64,000 bases of DNA, taken from NCBI RefSeq assembly GCF_001425175.1, contig NZ_LMDV01000008.1, positions 63,187 through 127,186 on the forward strand. Reading direction: 5' to 3'. Under the pieces are notes generated by a model. It did no database searches and was not told the origin of the DNA. It was given only the letters and a program-made list of their open reading frames with translations. Both the position numbers and the translations under genes were made by a program. Positions 10,079 through 23,032 of the stretch are shown here, piece by piece. Position 1 is the first letter of the stretch; each line of letters opens with the position of its first letter. The stretch is from Nocardioides sp. Root1257. GTDB taxonomy: Bacteria > Actinomycetota > Actinomycetes > Propionibacteriales > Nocardioidaceae.

Positions 10079-11758
10079 TCACATCCGCTCGGGCGCGGAG
10101 ACGCCGAGCAGGCCGAGACCGTTGGCGAGGACGGTGCGGGCGGCCACGACCAGGACCAGGCGCGCCTCGTTGAGCGCGGTGACCGGCTCGTCGCCCTGCG
10201 GGAGCATCCGGCACTCCTTGGTGTCGTACCACCGGTTGAAGATCGCCGTCGTGTCCTCGAGGTAGCGCGCGACCCGGTGCGGCTCGCGCAGCTCGGCGGC
10301 GCTGGCGACCACCCGCGGGAACTCGGCGAGCGCCCGGAGCAGCTCGCCCTCCTTCTCGTGCGAGAGCAGCGACGGGTCGAACCCGGTCGCCAGGTCGTCC
10401 GGCAGCGACATGCCGAGGTCGGCCGCGTTGGCCATCATCCGGCAGCTGCGGGCGTGGCCGTACTGCACGTAGTAGACGGGGTTGTCGTTGGACTGGCTCG
10501 CCCACAGGTCGAGGTCGATGTCGATGTTGGAGTCGGAGCTGTAGCGCGTCAGGGCGTAGCGCGCGGCGTCCACCCCGATCGCGTCGACCAGGTCGTCGAT
10601 GGTGACGACGGTGCCGGCCCGCTTCGACATACGCATCGGTGCGCCGTCCTTGAGCAGGTTGACCATCTGGCCGATCAGGATCTCGAGGTTCTTGCCCGGC
10701 TCGTCGCCGAACGAGGCACACATCGCGTTCATCCGGCCGACGTAGCCGTGGTGGTCGGCGCCGAGCATGATCAGGCACCGGTCGAAGCCGCGCTCGCGCT
10801 TGTCGAGGTAGTACGCGAGGTCGCCGGAGAGGTACGCCGGCTCGCCGTTCGAGCGGACGATGACCCGGTCCTTGTCGTCGCCGAACTGCTCGGTGCGCAG
10901 CCAGAGCGCGCCGTCCTGCTCGTAGGTGTTGCCCAGCTCCGTCAGCCGGGCGATCGCCCGGTCGACGGCGCCGCTGCGGTGCAGGTTGTTCTCGTGGAAG
11001 TAGACGTCGAAGTCGACCCCGAACTCGTGCAGGCTCTTCTTGATCTCCTCGAACATCATCTCGACGCCCTCGGCGCGGAAGACCTCCTGCGCCTCGTCGT
11101 CGGTGAGGTCCTTGACCTGCGGCTCCTTGGCCACGACGGCGGCGGCGATCTCGTGGATGTAGTCGCCGCCGTACCCGTCCTCCGGTGCGGGCTCGCCCTT
11201 CGCGCTGGCCAGCAGCGACCGGCTGAACCGGTCGATCTGCGCGCCGTGGTCGTTGAAGTAGTACTCCCGGGTGACGTTCGCGCCGGTCGCCGTGAAGATC
11301 CGACCCAGGGCGTCGCCGACGGCAGCCCAGCGCACGCCGCCGATGTGGATCGGGCCGGTCGGGTTGGCGGAGACGAACTCGAGGTTGATCTTCTCGCCGG
11401 CGAACGCGTCGCTGCCGCCGTACGCCGCGCCGGCGGCCGCGATCTGTGCGGCGACCACACCCTGCGCACCCGCCGAGACGGTGATGTTGAGGAAGCCCGG
11501 ACCCGCGATCTCGACCCCGGCGATGCCGTCGGTCTGCTCGAGCCGGGCCTGGACGAGGGTGGCGAGGTCGCGCGGGTTGAGCCCGGCCTTCTTGGCCAGC
11601 TGGAGCGCCACGTTGGTGGCGTAGTCGCCGTGTCCCTTCTGCCGGGGTCGCTCCACCGTCACCGTCGTGGGGACCCCGTCCGGCAGGGCGAGCGCGCCCT
11701 CGTCGGACAGGGTCGTCAGAACGTCGACGATCGCGGTGGAGAGCTGCTCGGGAGTCAC
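10079..11758 (-). CDS. argS: Arginyl-tRNA synthetase
   Basis: Class I synthetase charging tRNA-Arg, 559 residues. The N-terminal Add1 domain (about 1-110) is followed by the HIGH-type motif as HIGG (138-141, in [11 protein letters not shown]), a KMSK-like RMSKRAG motif and the C-terminal DALR anticodon-binding domain. I chose GTG 11758 (VTPEQLS) because the longer open frame upstream runs through a tRNA gene on the other strand. It heads the operon argS-lysA-hom-thrC-thrB and lies back-to-back with tRNA-Arg(CCG). Confidence 0.95.
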   Translation of the reverse strand: MTPEQLSTAIVDVLTTLSDEGALALPDGVPTTVTVERPRQKGHGDYATNVALQLAKKAGLNPRDLATLVQARLEQTDGIAGVEIAGPGFLNITVSAGAQGVVAAQIAAAGAAYGGSDAFAGEKINLEFVSANPTGPIHIGGVRWAAVGDALGRIFTATGANVTREYYFNDHGAQIDRFSRSLLASAKGEPAPEDGYGGDYIHEIAAAVVAKEPQVKDLTDDEAQEVFRAEGVEMMFEEIKKSLHEFGVDFDVYFHENNLHRSGAVDRAIARLTELGNTYEQDGALWLRTEQFGDDKDRVIVRSNGEPAYLSGDLAYYLDKRERGFDRCLIMLGADHHGYVGRMNAMCASFGDEPGKNLEILIGQMVNLLKDGAPMRMSKRAGTVVTIDDLVDAIGVDAARYALTRYSSDSNIDIDLDLWASQSNDNPVYYVQYGHARSCRMMANAADLGMSLPDDLATGFDPSLLSHEKEGELLRALAEFPRVVASAAELREPHRVARYLEDTTAIFNRWYDTKECRMLPQGDEPVTALNEARLVLVVAARTVLANGLGLLGVSAPERM

Positions 11759-11892
11759 CGGCCCAGGGTATCGGCGCGCCGCGTCCGCCCTCGCATCGAT
11801 ATCGGGCGTGGACGCCGCCATCCGGTTTCGCGGGCCGGGTGAGCGACCTGTAGTGTGACGCCGCAGCCCGCGGCCTCGTGCAGCGGGCGCAT

Positions 11893-11965
11893 GCCTCCGT
11901 AGCTCAGGGGATAGAGCACCGGTTTCCGGTACCGGGTGCCGCAGGTTCGAATCCTGCCGGGGGCA
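11893..11965 (+). tRNA. tRNA-Arg (anticodon CCG)
   Basis: A 73-nt cloverleaf folds by eye. The acceptor arm is GCCTCCG with CGGGGGC (one G-T pair), the anticodon stem CCGGT/ACCGG with loop TTCCGGT (anticodon CCG, reading CGG), and the T arm GCAGG-TTCGAAT-CCTGC. The discriminator is A and no CCA is encoded. CGG is a common Arg codon in this genome. It lies 134 bp from argS in the opposite direction. Confidence 0.97.
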
Positions 11966-12003
11966 CGCACCAGACCTGGACGACCAGCACGGCCCAGCAC
12001 GGC

Positions 12004-12678
12004 TCAGCAGTAGCCCAGCATCTCCGCGAGCGCTCGCCGCTCGCTCCGGTCCGCGGCGAGCGCCCAGTGCGACTTCACCGCGACCCAGCGCTCGGCGTAC
12101 TCGCACTGGAACGCCTTCCGGGGCCGCCAGGCCGCGGGGTCGTCGTCGCCCTTCGCGGCGTTGGTCGGACCGTCGGCGGCCAGCAGCACGGAGAGGTCGT
12201 TGGCGAACCTGTGCCGCCGGGCGCCCGACCACGACGAGGCGCCGGAGCGCCACGCCTCGGCCAGGGGGACGACGTGGTCGATCTGGATCGCCTGCGCCTG
12301 GTGGAGGTCCTTGAGGTCGTCGAAGGTCAGGGTCCGGCCCGTGTAGGGATCGACCCACGTGCCGGCGAGGACGTCGTGGTCGCAGGCTCCCTGGCGCGCC
12401 ACGGTCACCGTGTCCGCGACCACGTCGCGCAGCAGCACGTCGTCGCGCTGGTTGCAGCCGTTGCCGTCGGTGTCGGCCCACGGGGAGCCGAAGGCGTCCC
12501 GGTCGTAGGTCGGGACGTCCGGCCTGCGGGACGTCGCGGCCAGGTCGCGCAGCAGGTGGGCGGCCTCGGACGCCGACGGGAGGTCCGGCGTCGCCGGCGG
12601 GGCGGGTGGGTCTGTCGCGCCGGTCGAGCAGGCGGCGAGCAGGAGGCAGCCGAGGAGCCCGGCGACCGCCCTCAGCAC
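12004..12678 (-). CDS. Secreted HNH-type nuclease-like lipoprotein
   Basis: 224 residues with a lipoprotein signal (LLLAAC, lipid Cys17), so the product is exported. The body carries a [10 protein letters not shown] motif (Asp134-His135), an Asn at 160 and NAAKGD, the pattern of the HNH/ββα-metal DUF1524 (GmrSD C-terminal) family. Actinobacterial members of this family are exported proteins of unknown substrate; nuclease activity is inferred only. The GTG at 12678 overlaps the end of the LCP gene by 7 nt, so it is the third gene of a coupled set. Confidence 0.8.
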   Translation of the reverse strand: MLRAVAGLLGCLLLAACSTGATDPPAPPATPDLPSASEAAHLLRDLAATSRRPDVPTYDRDAFGSPWADTDGNGCNQRDDVLLRDVVADTVTVARQGACDHDVLAGTWVDPYTGRTLTFDDLKDLHQAQAIQIDHVVPLAEAWRSGASSWSGARRHRFANDLSVLLAADGPTNAAKGDDDPAAWRPRKAFQCEYAERWVAVKSHWALAADRSERRALAEMLGYC

Positions 12679-13571
12679 CGCTCGAGCGTGGCGTCCTTGC
12701 GCGCTTCGTCGCCGAGCCGGCGGGCCTGGTCGACGTAGGGCAGGACCACGCTGGCTCCCCCGATGTCGCCGATGCCGCCCTGGACCACGCAGTTGGTGAT
12801 CTTGCCCGGCTGCACCTGCGCCATCGCCTGGCCGAGCCGGAAGAGCTCGACCGGCGACAGGTCGGTGTGCATGTGCTGGAGGACGCTGAGCACGCCGTGC
12901 TCGATGAAGCCCGGCTTGGCAGCGTTGGCCCGCACCTTGGCCTGGATCCCGCGCAGCACCCGCTGCTGGTTGGCCGATCGGTCGAAGTCGCCGCGGATCA
13001 GGTCGTGCCGGATCCGGGAGAACGCCATCGCGTCGTACGGCGTGAGGTGGATGCGCCCCTTCGGGAAGCCCTTGGGCTTGAGGAAGTCGTCGCTGAACGC
13101 GACCGGGTTGTTGACCTCGATGCCGCCGATCTGGCGGACCATGTCCTCGAAGAAGCGGAACCTGCTGACGAACACGTAGTCGGGCTGGATGCCGACGAGG
13201 TTGCCGACCGTCTGTCCGAGGAGCTGCGGGCCGCCGTAGTAGAGGGACGCGTTGATCTTGTCCATGCCGTGCCCGGGGATCGACACGTAGGAATCGCGCG
13301 GGACGCCGATCGCGGCCGCGGCGCCGGTCTTGGTGTTCATGCCGACCAGCTGGAGCGCATCGCCGCGGGTGCGGGTCATCTGCTCGCCCGGCCGGGCGTC
13401 GGAGCCGACCGCCAGGATCCAGACCACGTCGGGGCTGATGTCGACCGCGTCGGCCTTCTCGACCTTGACCAGCTCGATGTCGGTGCTCTTCACGGCCGAG
13501 TCGGGCACCACCAGGGCCGCGAGCGCCAGCACCACACCGACCGTCAGCGTCCGCACCACCCGGGCCCTCAT
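12672..13571 (-). CDS. LCP (LytR-CpsA-Psr) family protein
   Basis: 299 residues with an N-terminal signal anchor (about 5-24), followed by an LCP domain. Conserved features include the Arg/Asp-rich [20 protein letters not shown] core, [13 protein letters not shown] and the [19 protein letters not shown] stretch. LCP enzymes attach undecaprenyl-linked glycopolymers to peptidoglycan outside the membrane. The ATG at 13571 overlaps the upstream lipoprotein stop (ATGA), and its 3' end overlaps the HNH lipoprotein. Confidence 0.9.
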   Translation of the reverse strand: MRARVVRTLTVGVVLALAALVVPDSAVKSTDIELVKVEKADAVDISPDVVWILAVGSDARPGEQMTRTRGDALQLVGMNTKTGAAAAIGVPRDSYVSIPGHGMDKINASLYYGGPQLLGQTVGNLVGIQPDYVFVSRFRFFEDMVRQIGGIEVNNPVAFSDDFLKPKGFPKGRIHLTPYDAMAFSRIRHDLIRGDFDRSANQQRVLRGIQAKVRANAAKPGFIEHGVLSVLQHMHTDLSPVELFRLGQAMAQVQPGKITNCVVQGGIGDIGGASVVLPYVDQARRLGDEARKDATLERC

Positions 13572-14161
13572 CGGGCGTCCTTCGTGACGTCGTACCCGAA
13601 GACCTGCCACCCGTGCGTGCCCTTCGTGAGGTAGAGACGCCCGGCGACCCGGACGTCCTTCGTCGTGTCGCCGCTGGTCGCGAAGCGCACCACCACGTGG
13701 GCGGTGACACCGACCGGCTTCTTCCGGACGCTCAGCACGTCGAGGACGACCTGGCGCTTCTCGGGCTCGACGGCGTCGATCGAGGCGCCGATGTCGCGGT
13801 TGCTCATCAGGTCGCCGTCGCGGCTGGCCGTGGCCCGCGCGCCGGCCGTGAAGCCCGGCCACGAGTCGCTGAAGTCGGTGCGCGGGTAGTCACCCGCGAG
13901 GTACGCCGCGTCGATCCAGCCGTCGACCACCTGCTGGACGTCATCGGCCAGGGCCGCGCGGCGAGCCGTCGGCAGCTTGCCGGCGAGCTTGCCGATGGAG
14001 ACGTCGGTCACCACCTCGGGAGTCGCCGCGGAGGAGGAGGCCGTCGGGGTCGGGCCGTCCGCGTCAGGCTGGTCGTCGCTGCCGCTGCACCCGCCGGCCG
14101 CGAGGCACACCAGGACCACCGCCGCCACGCTCCACGAACCTCGCCTGGACCGTTGCCACAT
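13568..14161 (-). CDS. Exported lipoprotein of unknown function
   Basis: 197 residues. The start at ATG 14161 gives a clean lipoprotein signal peptide ending LAAGGC (Cys24), then a Ser/Pro/Thr linker and a folded domain of about 140 residues. I do not recognise the domain; it resembles SnoaL-like or Mce-associated exported proteins in size. First gene of a three-gene overlapping set with the LCP protein and HNH lipoprotein, so an envelope role is likely. Confidence 0.75.
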   Translation of the reverse strand: MWQRSRRGSWSVAAVVLVCLAAGGCSGSDDQPDADGPTPTASSSAATPEVVTDVSIGKLAGKLPTARRAALADDVQQVVDGWIDAAYLAGDYPRTDFSDSWPGFTAGARATASRDGDLMSNRDIGASIDAVEPEKRQVVLDVLSVRKKPVGVTAHVVVRFATSGDTTKDVRVAGRLYLTKGTHGWQVFGYDVTKDAR

Positions 14162-14336
14162 ACTTCGAAACTCCCCACCGCCGGTGCCGATCGGAACGAA
14201 GTCTGCAACGTCAGGTTGTGGCCCGTGGCACACCACGCCGCAAACCCGCCACGTCGGTCTGCATTTGCTGGGGCGGGGGTCTAGCCTTGACGTCTGACAG
14301 TCCCCCGTGCACGTACCGGAAGAGGCGAATCAAACC

Positions 14337-18059
<3,723 letters not shown>

Positions 18060-18065
18060 TCGGTC

Positions 18066-18242
18066 ATGTACTTCACCGACCGCGGCATCGAGGAGCTCGA
18101 GAAGCGCCGGGGTGACGAGGAGGTCACCCTGGCGTGGCTCGCCGAGCAGCTCCAGGGGTTCGTCGACTCCCACCCGGAGTTCGAGACCGCCGTCGAGCGG
18201 TTCGCTACCTGGCTGGCCCGGCTCGACGACCCCGAGGACTGA
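18066..18242 (+). CDS. Small conserved actinobacterial protein (DUF6104-like)
   Basis: 58 residues, begins MYFTDRGIEELEKRRGDEEV and is mostly helical and acidic. I recall a very similar small protein following kgd in other actinomycetes (DUF6104). It begins 6 nt after the kgd stop and is probably co-transcribed. No motif suggests a biochemical activity; a role linked to the dehydrogenase is only a neighbourhood inference. Confidence 0.8.
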   Translation: MYFTDRGIEELEKRRGDEEVTLAWLAEQLQGFVDSHPEFETAVERFATWLARLDDPED

Positions 18243-18251
18243 CGCCCGACA

Positions 18252-18553
18252 TCAGCGGCGCTGCATCTCCCAGGCGAGCTCGATGGCCCGGCGTACGGCG
18301 GCGGGCTCGGCCTGGCCGAGGTAGGCCTCGACCTTGTGGTGCGCCTCCATCCGGGCGGCACGCCGAACGTGTCGGGGTGCGCGTCGAGCAGTCCCTCCCG
18401 CTCGCTGAGCGGGACGCGGATGACTGCCGTGCCGGCGTCGTCCAGCCGGACCACCAGGCGGTCGTGGACGTACCACGCGGGCCGCGCCGTCGTGCCCTTG
18501 CGCTTCACGCCGGCCAGGGACTCGGCGTACCGGCCCACCTCGTCCGGGGTCAT
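18252..18553 (-). pseudogene. MmcQ/YjbR-type protein gene with a frameshift
   Basis: Two overlapping minus-strand frames together make one family-like protein. The first (from ATG 18553) runs MTPDEVGRYAESLAGVKRKG to HPDTFGVPP; the other frame continues RMEAHHKVEAYL and ends EMQRR at the TGA 18252. A single extra base near 18355-18362 would restore one frame of about 100 residues. Either the gene is broken or the sequence has a one-base error. A second, intact MmcQ/YjbR-like gene lies at 23701. Confidence 0.7.
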
Positions 18554-18578
18554 GGCAGCAGCGTAGGACGTCCGGAGG

Positions 18579-20018
18579 TCAGGACCTCGGCGGCCAGTCC
18601 GGCGCGGTCGCCATCGGCCAGCTCTTCCGGTTCAGCCAGCGGTCGAGGAACGACGTGAGCTCGTCCCCGGTCACCCGCTCGGCGTACCGCTCGAACCCGG
18701 CGCGCGTGACGTTCGTGTCCGGGGTGCGCTGCGGCCACTGACGCACGATCCGCCAGAAGTCGCGGTCGCCGACCTTCTTGCGGAGGGTCTCGTACATCAG
18801 CGCCGTGCAGAAGTAGACGCAGTCGGTCGCGAACATCTCGGGGTCGTAGGCGCCCGGACCGCCCTGCTCCTCACGGGAGAACGAGTTCGACCCGCGGAAC
18901 GCCTGGACCCAGTCGCGCCAGGTGATGTCGGTGTGCTCCGACGACCAGCGTGCCTCGAGGTACATCGCCATGCCCTCGTTCATCCAGAGGTCGCGCCAGT
19001 CCGAGGGCGTGACCGTGTCGCCCCACCACTGGTGCGCGAGCTCGTGGACCATCGTCTCGCGCGCCTCGATCGGGCGCCCCCAGGTCTGCCGGCCGAAGGT
19101 GACCAGGGTCTGCGTCTCCATGGCCGACGCCCCGGGGACGACCACGACACCGGCGCTCTCGAACGGGTACCGGCCGAGCCTGGCCTCCAGCCACCGCAGG
19201 TCGTCCGGGAGGTGACGCAGCGCCTTCAGGTAGTGGGCGACCTCGCCGCGTGGGAGCCAGTAGCTGAGCGGCAGGCCGTGCGGGCCGGTCGCGGTCCGGT
19301 GGGCGAAGGGACCCACCGCGAGGGTGACCAGGTAGCTCGCCGCCGGGTGCTCCAGGTGGAACCGGGTCGTCGTCTGCTTCGACGTACGCCGCTGCGACAC
19401 GAGCCGCCCGTTGCTCACCCCGACCCACCCGCGAGGCGCCGTCACCCGGACGTCGTACAGCGCCTTGTCCGAGGGGTGGTCGTTGACGGGGTACCAGGTG
19501 AACGCGCCGTACGGCTCCTGCATGGTGCGCAGCTGTCCGTCCGCCGTGACGGCCATACCGATGCTCTGGAAGTCGCCGCGGGTCGTCGGCGCGGGCGTCG
19601 GTCGCGGCGTGCCGCGGTAGACGACGCGCACGTCGTAGCGCCGGTCGGCGACGACCGGGGAGTCGATGCGGAGGACGTCGCCGTCGTGGCTCGTCGTCGC
19701 CCGCTCACCGTCGACGGTCACCTCTGAGACGTGCAGCGCGCGGCCCAGGTCGAGCTGGAAGGACGGCGCACCGGTCGTCGCCCGGAGCCGGATGTCCGCC
19801 ACCCCGCTCAGCGTCCGGCTGGCGCGCTGCCACGTCAGGTCGAGCGCGTAGTGCAGGGTGTCGACGCCCGGGTCGCCGTGGTCCGGGTAGTAGCTGTCCT
19901 CGCGCGGCGCCGAGAGGCCGGCGTCGTACGACGTGGCGCCAGCAGGCGCACCGAGGAGCGGGAGCACGAGTGCGGCCGCCAGGACGGCGGGCACCCAGCG
20001 GGCAGGACGAACAGGCAC
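18579..20018 (-). CDS. Secreted M1-family metallopeptidase
   Basis: 479 residues with an N-terminal signal peptide (about 1-28, ending GAPAGA). The zinc site is HELAHQWWGD (His325, Glu326, His329) plus Glu348 in WMNEGM. Residues 296-303 (GASAMETQ) replace the GAMEN exopeptidase motif. It is shorter than cytosolic aminopeptidase N (about 850 residues), lacking the C-terminal helical domain, as in other secreted actinobacterial M1 proteins. The GTG start at 20018 is chosen because it gives the signal peptide. Confidence 0.9.
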   Translation of the reverse strand: MPVRPARWVPAVLAAALVLPLLGAPAGATSYDAGLSAPREDSYYPDHGDPGVDTLHYALDLTWQRASRTLSGVADIRLRATTGAPSFQLDLGRALHVSEVTVDGERATTSHDGDVLRIDSPVVADRRYDVRVVYRGTPRPTPAPTTRGDFQSIGMAVTADGQLRTMQEPYGAFTWYPVNDHPSDKALYDVRVTAPRGWVGVSNGRLVSQRRTSKQTTTRFHLEHPAASYLVTLAVGPFAHRTATGPHGLPLSYWLPRGEVAHYLKALRHLPDDLRWLEARLGRYPFESAGVVVVPGASAMETQTLVTFGRQTWGRPIEARETMVHELAHQWWGDTVTPSDWRDLWMNEGMAMYLEARWSSEHTDITWRDWVQAFRGSNSFSREEQGGPGAYDPEMFATDCVYFCTALMYETLRKKVGDRDFWRIVRQWPQRTPDTNVTRAGFERYAERVTGDELTSFLDRWLNRKSWPMATAPDWPPRS

Positions 20019-20127
20019 AGGAGGGCTCCCGAGATCGAGGGTCGGCGGCGATTCTCACACGCCTGCGCCGAGGGCGCGTGCGACTTCGGGGAAAGACCCG
20101 GGCGGCCCCCGGACGGCGACGTCCGCC

Positions 20128-20703
20128 TCAACCTGCGGACGCAGGCCGATCGATCACCAGCGTCGCGAACCCGCGCTCGACGAGGCGGGGCAGCGAGCCG
20201 CCCTCGTCGAGCCAGGTGACGGTGGCGGCCCGGAAGACGGCGAACCCGACCGCGGCGAGCGTGCGCGCCGCTGCGTCGCCGCCGAGCTCGCGCGCCACGA
20301 CGTGCTCCCAGGACGCGAAGGTGTCGTAGAGCCGACCTCGGAGCACCGGCGAGGAGGCGGCGGCGCGCTGGCGCAGCTGCACCCGCTCCCGGTCCGTCTC
20401 GAAGCCGCGGGCGAGCCCGACGACCGCCTCCCGTACGACGGCCGGGCCGGTCAGCTCCGAGAGCTCGCGCATCCGGGCGCGCAGCTCGGCCTGGCGCTCC
20501 TCGCGCCCCATGTCGAGCACCTCGTCCTTGGTGGCGAAGTAGCGGAAGAACGTGCGCGCCGAGACACCGGCGTCGGCCGCGATCGCCTCGACGGACGTCT
20601 CGTCGTACCCGTCCGCCGCGAACCGCCGCAGCGCCGCGTCCGCGAGGGCCTCGCGGGTGCTCCGCTTGTGGACCTCGCGCCGCCCCCCAGCCGTCTCAGT
20701 CAC
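20128..20703 (-). CDS. TetR-family regulator
   Basis: 191 residues. The N-terminal helix-turn-helix (VEAIAADAGVSARTFFRYFA) is followed by a ligand/dimer domain. I start it at GTG 20703, which overlaps the sulfatase stop by 8 nt, so the two genes form one transcript. It probably controls its own operon: an inverted repeat TGTCA-N6-TGACA lies at 22980-22995, just upstream of the sulfatase start. The ligand is unknown. Confidence 0.88.
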   Translation of the reverse strand: MTETAGGRREVHKRSTREALADAALRRFAADGYDETSVEAIAADAGVSARTFFRYFATKDEVLDMGREERQAELRARMRELSELTGPAVVREAVVGLARGFETDRERVQLRQRAAASSPVLRGRLYDTFASWEHVVARELGGDAAARTLAAVGFAVFRAATVTWLDEGGSLPRLVERGFATLVIDRPASAG

Positions 20704-22969
20704 CGGCGAGTGCCACCCGCAGCTCGGCACTCGTGTCCGGCCGCTCGCCGGGACGACCGCTGCGCAGCTCCACCCGGGACAGGGTCCCGGTGAACACGAA
20801 CGGCGCCCGGTAGTCGGCGCAGACCGCGATCCCCCGGTCGCGGCCGACCAGCATGCCGGCCCCGGACGAGCCCAGGTTGGGGAAGAACAGCAGCCCCGGC
20901 AGCGGCGACTCCGCCACGTCGGACCCGTCGACGGCGAGCACCAGGCGCGGCTCGCGGCCCGGCTCGTAGCGCACGCTCAGCACGTGCTCCCCCGGCGGCA
21001 CCGGGTCCGGTGCCGCCAGCCTCGTCGTCCGGTCCAGCATCGCGACGGTGGCGACCAGCCGTCCGTCGAGCAGGTACGTCGCCCAGCCGCCGTGCCGGTC
21101 GCCGATCGCCGTGATGACGCCCTCGGCGCCGCCGTCGGGTACGTCGACGTACGCCGTCAGCTCGAAGCCGCCCATCAGGGACGGGAGCTGGCTCTCCTGC
21201 ACGGGGCCACCGCCCGGCGCGTAGGTCCCGGAGCCGGGCGGCGGGAACTCGCCGGGGTGCATGTGCGCCATCGAGCCCGGGAACTCGAAGAGCGGCAGCA
21301 CCTGGTTGCGGCCGGCCTCGGCCCACCACAGCCCCTCCATCCGGCGGACCCGGTCGGGCTCCTCCTCGGCCAGGTCCCTAGCCTCGGAGAAGTCCTCGGC
21401 CAGGTGGAAGAGCGACCAGCGGTCGGTGTCGTGGTCGAAGCTGCCGGTGAGGTGCGCGCGCTCGTCGAACTGGTTGGCCACGTGGTCGGTGACCGCCATC
21501 CAGCCGTCCTCGTAGATCGCCCGGGAGCCGAACATCTCGAAGTACTGCACCAGCCGGTGCTCGGCCGCCTCGGGCTCGGCGAAGCTGGGCAGCAGCGAGG
21601 TGCCGTCGACCGGCTGCTGGGTCACCCCGTCGACGGTCTCCGGCACGGTGATGCCGGCGGCGTCGAGGACGGTCGCGTAGAGGTCGACCGCGTGCACGAA
21701 CTGCTGGCGCACGCCGCCCGGCGCCGCCAGCCGGTCGCCCCAGCGGACCACGAGCGGGGTGCGGACCCCGCCGAGCCAGGCGTACCGCTTCCAGAGCCGC
21801 AGGGGCGCGTTGCCGGCCCACGCCCAGCCGTACGGGTAGTGGTTGTAGGCGTCGTGGGTGCCGATCTCGTCGATGCGGGCGATGGACTCCTCGACGTCCT
21901 CACCCATGCCGAGCCAGCCGGCCGCCTCGTTGAGCGTGCCCGTCGTGCCGCCCTCGGCGCTCGCGCCGTTGTCGGAGAGCAGCATCACGATCGTGTCGTC
22001 GGCGATGCCCCGCTCCTCGAGGTCGGCGAACAGCCGCCCGAGGTGGTGGTCGGTGTGCGTCACGAACCCGGCGAACACCTCCATGTAGCGGGCGAACAGC
22101 CGCCGCTGGTCGGCCGGCAGCTCCGCCCAGTCCGGGATCCACGACGGCCGCTCCGGGAGCACGGTGTCGGCCGGGATGATCCCCTCGGCGACCTGACGGT
22201 CGAAGGCCCGCTGGCGCCACGCCTCCCAGCCGTCGTCGAACTGCCCGACGTACGGCGTCACCCACTCGTCGGCGACCTGGTGCGGCGCGTGCGCGGCCCC
22301 CGGCGCGACGTACAGGAAGAACGGCTTGCGGGACTCCGCCTGCTGCTGGTCCTGGACCATCCGGATGGCCTGGTCGACCAGGTCCTCGGTGAGGTGGTAC
22401 CCCTCCTCGGGGGTGTACGGCGGGTCGATGTGGGTGTTGTCGCGGACCAGCTCCGGCGCCCACTGGCTGGTCTCGGCGCCGAGGAAGCCGTAGTAGCGCT
22501 CGAAGCCCTGCCCGAGGGGCCAGCGGTCGAACGGGCCGGCGGCGGAGTACTCGTTCTTCGGGGCCAGGTGCCACTTGCCGACCGCCAGCGTGTTGTAGCC
22601 GTGGTCGCGCAGCACCCGGGCGAGGCTCGCGGCCGACCTCGGGATCCGGCCGGTGTAGCCGGGGAAGCCGAGCGCCGCCTCCTGCGTCACGCCCATGCCG
22701 ACGGCGTGGTGGTTGCGGCCGGTGAGCAGCGCGGCCCGGGTCGCCGAGCAGACCGAGGTGACGTGGAAGCGGTTGTAGCGCAGCCCCTCGGCCGCGAGCC
22801 GGTCGATGTGGGGGGTCACGATCCCCGACCCGAAGCAGCCGAGCTGGGCGAAGCCGATGTCGTCCAGGACCACCATCAGCACGTTCGGGGCGTCGGGGCC
22901 GGGCGTCGGGTACGGCACGAACCGGGGCTCGGAGGTCGCGGCACGGGTGGTGATGCGCTGGGTCTGCAT
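20696..22969 (-). CDS. Type I sulfatase (arylsulfatase)
   Basis: 757 residues with no obvious signal peptide. Hydrolyses sulfate esters. The metal-binding Asp36-Asp37 (VVLDDIGF) and the formylglycine site Cys74 in CSATRAALLTGR are present, as is KWHL (family active-site lysine and histidine). The C-terminal 180 residues are a beta-rich extra domain as in the larger bacterial arylsulfatases. The active enzyme needs a formylglycine-generating enzyme, not found in this window. Co-transcribed with the TetR regulator. Confidence 0.92.
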   Translation of the reverse strand: MQTQRITTRAATSEPRFVPYPTPGPDAPNVLMVVLDDIGFAQLGCFGSGIVTPHIDRLAAEGLRYNRFHVTSVCSATRAALLTGRNHHAVGMGVTQEAALGFPGYTGRIPRSAASLARVLRDHGYNTLAVGKWHLAPKNEYSAAGPFDRWPLGQGFERYYGFLGAETSQWAPELVRDNTHIDPPYTPEEGYHLTEDLVDQAIRMVQDQQQAESRKPFFLYVAPGAAHAPHQVADEWVTPYVGQFDDGWEAWRQRAFDRQVAEGIIPADTVLPERPSWIPDWAELPADQRRLFARYMEVFAGFVTHTDHHLGRLFADLEERGIADDTIVMLLSDNGASAEGGTTGTLNEAAGWLGMGEDVEESIARIDEIGTHDAYNHYPYGWAWAGNAPLRLWKRYAWLGGVRTPLVVRWGDRLAAPGGVRQQFVHAVDLYATVLDAAGITVPETVDGVTQQPVDGTSLLPSFAEPEAAEHRLVQYFEMFGSRAIYEDGWMAVTDHVANQFDERAHLTGSFDHDTDRWSLFHLAEDFSEARDLAEEEPDRVRRMEGLWWAEAGRNQVLPLFEFPGSMAHMHPGEFPPPGSGTYAPGGGPVQESQLPSLMGGFELTAYVDVPDGGAEGVITAIGDRHGGWATYLLDGRLVATVAMLDRTTRLAAPDPVPPGEHVLSVRYEPGREPRLVLAVDGSDVAESPLPGLLFFPNLGSSGAGMLVGRDRGIAVCADYRAPFVFTGTLSRVELRSGRPGERPDTSAELRVALAGD

Positions 22970-22979
22970 GACCGCATAC

Positions 22980-22995
22980 TGTCACTCGACTGACA
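22980..22995. promoter_or_regulatory. Candidate TetR operator TGTCA-N6-TGACA
   Basis: A short palindrome with 5-bp arms lies 10 bp upstream of the sulfatase start and 37 bp upstream of the divergent acetoacetate-decarboxylase-like gene. The sulfatase operon ends with a TetR gene, so autoregulation is the simplest reading; the site could control both directions. Confidence 0.45.
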
Positions 22996-23032
22996 CTTTC
23001 GTCTGCAGGTCCGGTACGGCAGGATGCCTCCC

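Noticed and set aside
11759..12481. Upstream extension of the argS frame
   Set aside because: It runs through the tRNA gene on the other strand and the HNH lipoprotein region; argS homologues begin at the GTG 11758 position.
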